DNA of 46,715 bases from NCBI GenBank assembly GCA_009692065.1, contig SHZY01000031.1, positions 1-46,715 on the forward strand. The letters run 5' to 3'. The stretch comes from Gemmataceae bacterium (GTDB lineage Bacteria; Planctomycetota; Planctomycetia; Gemmatales; Gemmataceae). A program made the position numbers and the translations under genes. Below are positions 41,573 through 46,715 of the stretch, piece after piece (position 1 is the first letter of the stretch; each line of letters begins with the position of its first letter). The notes beneath the pieces were generated by a model. It saw nothing but the letters and a program-made list of their open reading frames with translations, did not search any database and was not told where the DNA came from.

Positions 41573-42457
41573 ATGCACGCACCATCCCGCATCGTTCTCT
41601 TCACACTGGCCGCTTTCATCCTCATCGCGCCCGGCACGCGCGCCCAGGAGGACAAGGTCTTCCGCGCCCTCACCCCGGAAGCGACGGAAAAGGTCTTGCA
41701 AGATCTCAAAATCGAGTTCAAGAAGACCTCGTCGAAGAAGGGGGACGAGCATTACTACGACTTCCTGCGTGGGACCTACCGTGTTCGCCTCACCCATTTC
41801 TCGGGCGAGGACATCATGCTCGACTGCGTCTTCCGCGGCATGCCTCTTGAAAAAGTCAATCAATGGAACACGCTGACGAAGATCAGCCGAGCGAGCTGGC
41901 AGAAGGACCAGACCGGCGAATTCACGATTCTGGAGTACGGCCTCGACCTCGCCGGCGGCGCGACGGCAGGCACCATCAAGCAATACCTCGCCCGCTTCGA
42001 AGATGAACTCAAGAAGTACGACAAGTTCATCACCGGCAGCGCCCCCGACGACACGATTCTCGCCGAAGTATCAAACGACAAGATCGAGAACATCCTCAAA
42101 ACGCAGGGACTGACCTACAAGAAGAAAGCCAACGCCGCCGGCGTCATGATGTTCGACTTCGCCCTGGCCGATCACAACATGCGGCTCTACAACTTCGGCG
42201 GCAAGGATCTGATGATCGACGTCCATTTCAAAAAGGTTTCGCTGGAGGACGCCAACCGCTACAATTTCAATCGCAAGTTCATCCGCGTCGTCAACTACAA
42301 GGGCAAGGACGTCGAGTACACGGCTCTTGAGTGCAACCTCGACTGCGAGGCCGGCGTCGCCGAGGGTATGATCCACCACTGGATCCTGTCATTCGGCGAG
42401 GACGCCCGGCACTTCGCCGACTACGCGAAGAAGCAGCAGACGCCGGAGAAGAAATAA
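41573..42457 (+). CDS. Secreted tandem YbjN-domain protein
   Basis: The 294-residue protein has a signal peptide (IVLFTLAAFILIAPGTRAQ) and two YbjN-like domains, about residues 30-150 (TPEATEKVLQDLKIEFKKTS, VRLTHFSGEDIMLDCVFRGM) and 165-285 (SNDKIENILKTQGLTYKKKA, MRLYNFGGKDLMIDVHFKKV). Both are clearly related to the single-domain neighbour, so the pair arose by duplication and fusion. The spacing between the genes is 60 bases, and the ATG has CGAGGTAATCC upstream. The shared domain points to one function, perhaps binding a secreted partner or polymer. Confidence 0.85.
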   Translation: MHAPSRIVLFTLAAFILIAPGTRAQEDKVFRALTPEATEKVLQDLKIEFKKTSSKKGDEHYYDFLRGTYRVRLTHFSGEDIMLDCVFRGMPLEKVNQWNTLTKISRASWQKDQTGEFTILEYGLDLAGGATAGTIKQYLARFEDELKKYDKFITGSAPDDTILAEVSNDKIENILKTQGLTYKKKANAAGVMMFDFALADHNMRLYNFGGKDLMIDVHFKKVSLEDANRYNFNRKFIRVVNYKGKDVEYTALECNLDCEAGVAEGMIHHWILSFGEDARHFADYAKKQQTPEKK

Positions 42458-42465
42458 GTCGGTCC

Positions 42466-42503
42466 TCGTTTAGCGCCCGCCGAGCCCAGCGAGCGCCAAA
42501 CGA
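42466..42503 (+). repeat. Palindromic repeat of the TTTAGCG family
   Basis: TCGTTTAGCGC and GCGCCAAACGA form an 11-bp stem with one mismatch, just after the tandem-YbjN stop and 17 bases before the next start. The same left half is found at 10649 and 45323. Confidence 0.7.
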
Positions 42504-42519
42504 ATCAACGGAAACCGCC

Positions 42520-43254
42520 ATGTCCCGCCGCAAACTCCTGATCCTCGTCGTCGGCCTGGCGCTGGTCGCCATCGGCCTGGGCTTTTTCATCCCGCACCCC
42601 GAACCCGGTGCAAAACAAATCCTCGCCTGCCTCGACCCGTGCGGCGAACAGCCAGCCGACGAGGCGATGCAATCGGATCAATCGGCGACGATTGAGCTTG
42701 AGTTTCGCATCGTCGCCATGCCTGTTTTCTCGGAATATGCCAAACAGGGTAAACCGGTTGCCGGGGTTGCAACCAACCTTTTTCAACTTCTCTCGGCCGT
42801 GCAAGGCCATCGAAGTGCCCACATCATGCAGAATCCGCGCGTTACGACGATAAGCCGGCAGCCAGCTCATAGTCAGTTCGGCACGTTGGTCTACGAAGCC
42901 GCCGAGGACGAAGTACCCGTTTTCCCTGGTTTCTATGGCATCACCACCAAGGCAACGCCAACCTTGCGGAAGGACGGTTGTATCCATGTGCAAGTTGACG
43001 CCGAGTTGTCTTTTCCGCGCGACAAGCATCTGCCCGCTCAAGTCGTGCGTGCGCGTGCATCCTTGGTGCTCAACGATCAGCAGACGGGCTTCATCGCCGG
43101 CTTGACGAGAAAGAGCATAGATCGCAGCGATTATCGGGTCCCGGTGATAGGCGACTTGCCCTGGATCGGCGACTGGTTCCGCTTGCCGCGCGAGCGAGAA
43201 GTTGATGAAGAATTGTTGTTCCTGGTGACGCCGCGATTGGGAACGGGGCCTTGA
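42520..43254 (+). CDS. Secretin-domain protein (type II/III secretion-like), solitary
   Basis: The 244-residue protein has an N-terminal hydrophobic segment (KLLILVVGLALVAIGLGFFI). The C-terminal secretin domain follows: SATIELEFRIVAM, RSAHIMQNPRVTTISRQPAH, QVDAELSF, VLNDQQTGFIAGLTRKSI, VPVIGDLPWIGDWFRLPRER and the ending EELLFLVTPRL. It lacks the N0-N3 domains that guide substrates, so it is far shorter than a GspD or PilQ. It may be a cut-down pore part or an envelope protein that borrowed the fold. No pilus or secretion ATPase genes are near. The ATG at 42520 has no clear ribosome binding site. Confidence 0.8.
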   Translation: MSRRKLLILVVGLALVAIGLGFFIPHPEPGAKQILACLDPCGEQPADEAMQSDQSATIELEFRIVAMPVFSEYAKQGKPVAGVATNLFQLLSAVQGHRSAHIMQNPRVTTISRQPAHSQFGTLVYEAAEDEVPVFPGFYGITTKATPTLRKDGCIHVQVDAELSFPRDKHLPAQVVRARASLVLNDQQTGFIAGLTRKSIDRSDYRVPVIGDLPWIGDWFRLPREREVDEELLFLVTPRLGTGP

Positions 43255-43315
43255 GGTCGCGATTGACGGTCTATCGATGAAGCTTCCCCGCGAACGCTAA
43301 ACGAAAACACATTTC

Positions 43316-44086
43316 TCACCACCACCAGAAATCCTTGTTGCCCGTTTTCACCAGTAGATAGATCCCGATCACCAGCACCGAGCCGTGCACGATGCGGCCG
43401 AACCACACGTCGGACACGCGGCGGTTCAGCAGTACGCCGAGCAGGGTGCCGGCGAGCACGATCGGCATGAAGGGCCAATCGGCGAGCACGGTTTCCGCGC
43501 TCAGCATTCCTTCGTTCCAGAACACCGGCACCTTCAAGAGGTTGATCCAGAAGTAGAACGCCGTCGTGGTGGCGACGAAACGCCGGCTTTCCATCTTCTG
43601 CATCAGCAGGTACATGCTGGTCAGCAAGCCGCCGACGTGCGACAAGGTCGAGACGAAGCCGGTCGCCAGGCCGACGAGGAAGCCGTGCCAGAAGCGCGGC
43701 TCGATCGGGTCATCGCGTTTGAGCCCGGCGCGCGTGAAATGGAGCAGGCTGAAAAAGACGGCCAGGGCGCCGATCAACTTGGTGAGCATTTCGTCATTGA
43801 TCTGGGAAAGCGCGAACGCGCCGAGGACGATGCCGAGGATGCCGCCGGGCAGAAGGTTGCGCAGGTTGCTCGCGTCCCATTGCCGCCAGTACGGGACGAG
43901 GGCGATGATGTCGCAAAGAAGCAACATCGGCAACAAGCGGCCGACCGCAGGCTTGGCGCCGAAGAAAATCGTCAAGAGCGGGCTGGTGAGGATGCCGATG
44001 CCGCCACCGAACCCGGCTTTCGAGACGCCGATCAAGAGCGTGGCGAAGCCGAAGGCGAGATGTTCGTTGGAAATCCACTCAGGCAT
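43316..44086 (-). CDS. TauE/SafE-family permease
   Basis: The 256-residue protein has about eight hydrophobic segments and TauE/SafE hallmarks: FATLLIGVSKAGFGGGIGIL at the N-terminus, LPGGILGIVLGAFALSQ, VGLATGFVSTLSHVGG and an ending rich in Val/Leu/Ile. The family exports or imports small sulfur-containing anions such as sulfite or sulfoacetate, or moves other anions. The substrate is not deducible here. The frame is open much further upstream, to 44713, but through a 26-bp inverted repeat and another gene, so ATG 44086 (MPEWISNEHL) is the start. It lacks a clear ribosome binding site. Confidence 0.9.
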   Translation of the reverse strand: MPEWISNEHLAFGFATLLIGVSKAGFGGGIGILTSPLLTIFFGAKPAVGRLLPMLLLCDIIALVPYWRQWDASNLRNLLPGGILGIVLGAFALSQINDEMLTKLIGALAVFFSLLHFTRAGLKRDDPIEPRFWHGFLVGLATGFVSTLSHVGGLLTSMYLLMQKMESRRFVATTTAFYFWINLLKVPVFWNEGMLSAETVLADWPFMPIVLAGTLLGVLLNRRVSDVWFGRIVHGSVLVIGIYLLVKTGNKDFWWW

Positions 44087-44105
44087 ACCGATTATCCATG
44101 GGGCG

Positions 44106-44179
44106 CGTTTAGCCGCGGAGTTTGCTCCGCGCGGACCGTGTGCATACGGTTCACGCGGAGCAAACTCCGCGGCTAAACG
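44106..44179. terminator. Perfect 26-bp inverted repeat, TTTAGCCG core
   Basis: Arms 44106-44131 and 44154-44179 are exact complements, and an inner hairpin ACCGT-GTGCAT-ACGGT fills the loop. It lies between two minus-strand genes: about 20 bases after the small lipoprotein stop (44200) and 20 bases before the TauE/SafE start. It could end the first transcript, and it must affect expression of the second if they are cotranscribed. Confidence 0.85.
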
Positions 44180-44199
44180 TTTTGCGCGGCCTGCGCGGA

Positions 44200-44412
44200 T
44201 TACAAATCCTTCTTCTTGCCTTCCGGCAGCTTCGTGGGCGGTGTGACGATCTTCGTTGTAACCGGCGGCGCGTTGCGAACCCACGGGGCGCGGGTCGAAC
44301 AGTGATCGCCGACGTCGCAATCGCAGATGCCGTGCGACGAGCCGCGGTGCTTGCAACCGGACAAAAAACTCAAGAAACTGACTGCAACGACCAAGAGCAT
44401 CCAGCGACGCAT
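44200..44412 (-). CDS. Small lipoprotein
   Basis: The 70-residue product has a signal with a lipobox (MLLVVAVSFLSFLSGCKHRG, Cys near residue 20), then a short, cysteine-containing tail (SSHGICDCDVGDHCSTRAPW) ending in GKKKDL. The four cysteines in the tail may form disulfides or bind metal. I recognise no family. The start at 44412 has GAGAGG seven bases upstream; a Met five codons earlier is less well placed. Confidence 0.7.
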   Translation of the reverse strand: MRRWMLLVVAVSFLSFLSGCKHRGSSHGICDCDVGDHCSTRAPWVRNAPPVTTKIVTPPTKLPEGKKKDL

Positions 44413-44616
44413 GGCTAATCCTCTCATAATTGAACGTTGGAACCGGCAAATCAGGCAAGAGCGCGCAAACCGCTAGGATCATAGTTTGCATCGTCTGGTG
44501 AACTCTGCTCGCTTGAGGAATTATTCCACGAAAAGATAAACGCGCCAACTTTCGCATTCTCGCTGGAATTGATAAACTCGACCGGGGGGGCAAGACTTGA
44601 AGTTGAGGATGCAGAC

Positions 44617-45315
44617 ATGGATGCCGTGCTGTTGGCGGCCGGATTGGGTACACGACTTCGGCCACACACCGAGAAGACGCCGAAGCCGCTGCTGCCGGTG
44701 CAGGGTCGCCCAATCCTCGACTGGACGCTCGGCGCGCTGCCGAAGGCAGTTGATCGCGTCGTCGTGGTGACGCATTACCTGGCCGAGCAGGTTGACGAGT
44801 ATCTGCGCCAGCAAACGCACTTCAAGGAATGGGTGACGGTGCCGCAGGGCGATCCGCAAGGGACCGGCGACGCGTTTCGCAAGTGCCGACCGCACATTCG
44901 CTCGGACAAGGTAATGGTCATCAACGGCGACGACCTGTTCGGCGCCGCCGACTTCGCGAAGCTGGCGGAATGCCCCGCCGGTGTGATCGTGACCGAGGTG
45001 CAAGAGCCCAAGAAGTTCGGGATCGCCTTCTTGAAGCCCGACGGCACCTTGGAAAAACTCCTCGAGAAACCCGACCTGGCGGCGCCGCAACTTGCGAATA
45101 CAGGAGCCTACCTCTTTCCGTGCGAGGTATTCGACATCGAGATCACACGCTCACCGCGCGGGGAGTACGAGATCACCGATTACGTTTCCAAGCTGGCCGC
45201 CCAGCAGCCGTTTCATGTGATCCGTTCGACGTTCTGGTTCCCGATCGGCGATGAAGCCGCGTGGAACGCGGCACAGAAGGTGGACCTGGACGCGGTGTTG
45301 ACCGCACGCAAATAG
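44617..45315 (+). CDS. Sugar-1-phosphate nucleotidyltransferase
   Basis: The 232-residue enzyme has the nucleotidyltransferase signature DAVLLAAGLGTRLRPHTEKT and PKPLLPVQGRPILDW, then VMVINGDDLFGAADFAKLAE (metal-binding D) and FWFPIGDEAAWNAAQK. It transfers a nucleotide to a sugar phosphate to make the activated donor for a polysaccharide. The short form resembles MurNAc-1-phosphate uridylyltransferase and mannose-1-phosphate enzymes without the C-terminal hexapeptide repeat. The ATG at 44617 has GAGGAT upstream. Its product could feed transferases such as the GT2 at 39914, but there is no operon link. Confidence 0.9.
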   Translation: MDAVLLAAGLGTRLRPHTEKTPKPLLPVQGRPILDWTLGALPKAVDRVVVVTHYLAEQVDEYLRQQTHFKEWVTVPQGDPQGTGDAFRKCRPHIRSDKVMVINGDDLFGAADFAKLAECPAGVIVTEVQEPKKFGIAFLKPDGTLEKLLEKPDLAAPQLANTGAYLFPCEVFDIEITRSPRGEYEITDYVSKLAAQQPFHVIRSTFWFPIGDEAAWNAAQKVDLDAVLTARK

Positions 45316-45322
45316 TCCATCC

Positions 45323-45337
45323 TCGTTTAGCGCCCGC
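45323..45337 (+). repeat. Half-site of the TTTAGCG repeat
   Basis: TCGTTTAGCGCCCGC at 45323-45337 is identical to the left arm at 10649 and near-identical to 42466. Here the right arm is reduced (only GAGCGC remains nearby), so it looks like a decayed copy. It lies between the nucleotidyltransferase stop and the NHL protein start. Confidence 0.7.
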
Positions 45338-45357
45338 CGAGCGCTGGAGCAATTACG

Positions 45358-46461
45358 ATGGTTCACGCAATCGTCATCACGACAATTCTCACGCTTGGCG
45401 GCAACCCGGTCACAATGTCCACCCTCGCCGGCACCGGCCAGCGCGGTCACACCGGCGACGGCGGCCTCGCCACCAAGGCGACCTTGAGCGAACCGTTCCA
45501 CTGCGAACTCGATCACAAGGCCCGCCACCTCTACATCGCCGAGGCAACCAACCACTGCATCCGCAAGGTTGACCTCAAGACCGGCGTCATCTCCACCGTA
45601 GCCGGCAACGGCAAGAAAGGCTACAGCGGCGATGGCGGCAAAGCGACCGACGCCACCTTCGACGAACCCTATGCCGTCGTCGTCGACAAGGATGACAACC
45701 TCTTCATCGTCGATCGGCTCAACGCCATCGTTCGCAAGGTGAACGGCAAGACGGGCATCGTCACCACGGTCGCCGGCAACGGCAAAAAGGACTACGCCGG
45801 TGACGGCGGACTCGCGACCAAGGCGAGCATGCGCGAACCCAACGATTGTTGTTTCGATGGCAAAGGCGGTCTGTTGATTGCGGACGTCGCCGACTGGCGC
45901 ATCCGCCGACTCGATCTTGCCACGGGCGTTATCACGACCTTCGCCGGTACCGGCAAGGCGGCCATCAAGTGGAAGGTCAAGATCGATCGCGACAAGTGCG
46001 GCGACGGCGGCCAAGCCGACAAGGCGATCCTCGTCGGCGCTCGCGCCGTTTGCGTCGATGGCCAGGGCGACACCTTCATCTGCGAACGCGAAGGCAGCGC
46101 CGTTCGCAAGGTTGATGCCAAGGGTATCATCACGACGATCGCCGGCACCGGCGAATGGGGCTATGCCGGCGACAAGGGCGACGCAAAGAAAGCGATCTTT
46201 GCCGGGCCCAAGGGCATCCGTTGCGATTCGGCTGGCAATATCTTCGTCGTCGATTGCGAGAACCATTGCGTGCGCAAGATCGACGCAAAAACCAACGTCG
46301 TGATTCCTGTCGCCGGCGGGCAGAAGGGTAAGGGCGGCGACAACGGTCCTGCCACGCGAGCCGGCATGGACCGCCCGCACGGCTGCATCATCGGCCGCGA
46401 CGGCACGATTTACATCGCCGACAGCAATAATCACCGCGTCCGCGTCGTCCATACTAGGTGA
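45358..46461 (+). CDS. NHL-repeat protein (six-bladed propeller)
   Basis: The 367-residue protein has repeated NHL units: HLYIAEATNHCIRKVDLKTG, NLFIVDRLNAIVRKVNGKTG, GLLIADVADWRIRRLDLATG, TFICEREGSAVRKV, NIFVVDCENHCVRKIDAKT and TIYIADSNNHRVRVV. Each is followed by a segment with TVAGNGKKGYSGDGGKAT or a similar reading, about 55 residues in all. Such propellers bind proteins or RNA, or act in secreted enzymes. The N-terminus (MVHAIVITTILTLGG) may be a weak signal. The ATG has GGAGCAATTACG upstream. It is the last complete gene of the window. Confidence 0.9.
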   Translation: MVHAIVITTILTLGGNPVTMSTLAGTGQRGHTGDGGLATKATLSEPFHCELDHKARHLYIAEATNHCIRKVDLKTGVISTVAGNGKKGYSGDGGKATDATFDEPYAVVVDKDDNLFIVDRLNAIVRKVNGKTGIVTTVAGNGKKDYAGDGGLATKASMREPNDCCFDGKGGLLIADVADWRIRRLDLATGVITTFAGTGKAAIKWKVKIDRDKCGDGGQADKAILVGARAVCVDGQGDTFICEREGSAVRKVDAKGIITTIAGTGEWGYAGDKGDAKKAIFAGPKGIRCDSAGNIFVVDCENHCVRKIDAKTNVVIPVAGGQKGKGGDNGPATRAGMDRPHGCIIGRDGTIYIADSNNHRVRVVHTR

Positions 46462-46472
46462 GTGGTTTCAAG

Positions 46473-46501
46473 CCCAGGGGCGAGTGAAGCGAACCCCTGG
46501 G
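46473..46501 (+). terminator. CCCAGGGG/CCCCTGGG hairpin after the NHL gene
   Basis: CCCAGGGG (46473-46480) and CCCCTGGG (46494-46501) form a perfect 8-bp stem around a 13-nt loop. It starts 12 bases after the NHL stop. Its loop (CGAGTGAAGCGAA) reads, on the other strand, like the loop at 19756. Confidence 0.75.
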
Positions 46502-46524
46502 ATTCTTCCGCAAGGAGTATCCCG

Positions 46525-46578
46525 ATGCGTTCGTTGATGGCCTTGTTAGTGTCTGTCAGAAAAATGTTTTTTTTTTGA
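46525..46578 (+). pseudogene. Leader of a secreted protein, broken after 17 codons
   Basis: An ATG at 46525 with an excellent ribosome binding site (AAGGAG, seven bases upstream) starts MRSLMALLVSVRKMFFF and then stops at TGA 46576-46578. The first residues look like a signal peptide. The sequence changes character after GTTAGTG-TCTGTCAG, and a T10 tract follows (46567-46576). I read it as the 5' end of a secreted-protein gene interrupted, perhaps by a mobile element. The window ends too soon to prove this. Confidence 0.45.
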
Positions 46579-46614
46579 ATTGCTGCCTATTCACAACAAG
46601 CGACTTAAGGCCGG

Positions 46615-46715
46615 ATGTCGCGTACCTTCAGTTACAGCGACTGTTTGCCAATTTTTGGGCGGCCATTTCCCCAAAGAAGCCTACGATTGACGATCCTTCC
46701 ACGCCAAGCCTGTGG
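46615..46715 (+). CDS. Partial ORF at the right edge
   Basis: A frame from ATG 46615 stays open to the window end (33 codons, MSRTFSYSDCLPIFGRPFPQ, then RSLRLTILPRQAC). The upstream site is weak (TTAAGGCC). It may be the start of a transposase or another gene in the suspected inserted DNA, but no family can be recognised from so little sequence. Confidence 0.3.
   Translation, partial: MSRTFSYSDCLPIFGRPFPQRSLRLTILPRQAC

Noticed and set aside
44569..44616. Upstream Met as start of the nucleotidyltransferase
   Set aside because: The 16 extra residues are unlike the family, and GAGGAT upstream of 44617 supports the internal start.

Overview
The window looks like a high-GC planctomycete chromosome, most like the Gemmata group. 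The markers are a DUF1559 pseudopilin-like protein with a prepilin N-terminus at 32987, a surface protein with the planctomycete N-terminal motif ending LEDRCTPS at 27385, an ECF sigma factor coupled to a giant anti-sigma protein, cysteine-poor secreted repeat proteins (WD40, NHL, YbjN, BON) and many small lipoproteins. This assignment rests on recognised families and motifs, not on a database search.

Region 1-5382 is accessory DNA. It carries a broken IS1380/IS4-like transposase at the left edge, a CHC2 zinc-finger primase fragment, a DUF3631 helicase-like ATPase, two overlapping excisionase-like HTH proteins, an unknown protein and a tyrosine recombinase with an embedded zinc ribbon. It ends beside tRNA-Arg(CCT) at 5383-5455. 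It resembles a small integrative or satellite element with replication genes and no visible structural genes. Short phased repeats lie between its genes (9-bp units at 1063-1135, 10-bp units at 2921-2960).

Region 5533-16932 holds a LolD/MacB-type ATPase, an alpha/beta hydrolase, a secreted BON-repeat protein, a lipoprotein and a flavin-dependent halogenase-like enzyme. It continues with an ECF sigma factor translationally coupled to an 1157-residue anti-sigma/alpha-2-macroglobulin-like membrane protein, then a large unknown protein. Region 16993-24039 is a core minus-strand block: RNase E/G with a 400-residue insertion in its S1 domain, a DUF2344 protein, and hpf-ptsN-ptsH-ptsI, a regulatory phosphotransfer set joined to ribosome hibernation.

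Region 24269-34440 is mostly plus strand: an ACT-domain protein, protoporphyrinogen oxidase (hemG/hemY type), a VapBC-type toxin-antitoxin pair followed by a degraded copy of the oxidase 3' end, a split surface protein preceded by a G12 tract, a WD40 protein, a 790-bp hairpin-rich gap, a five-repeat secreted protein, and DUF1559 plus its lipoprotein. Region 34482-39607 (minus) has dnaA and a MacAB-like efflux operon. Region 39914-46715 has a glycosyltransferase, two YbjN proteins, a lone secretin domain, a TauE/SafE permease, a small lipoprotein, a sugar nucleotidyltransferase, an NHL-repeat protein and a truncated leader at what may be an insertion junction.

A striking background feature is the set of long intergenic inverted repeats (arms of 8 to 27 bp, several perfect). 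Some share a TTTAGCG/CGCTAAA core, some a CCCAGGGG/CCCCTGGG core, and some are inverted arrays of 9-bp units. Some sit at convergent gene ends like terminators, but others lie between divergent genes or just upstream of start codons.
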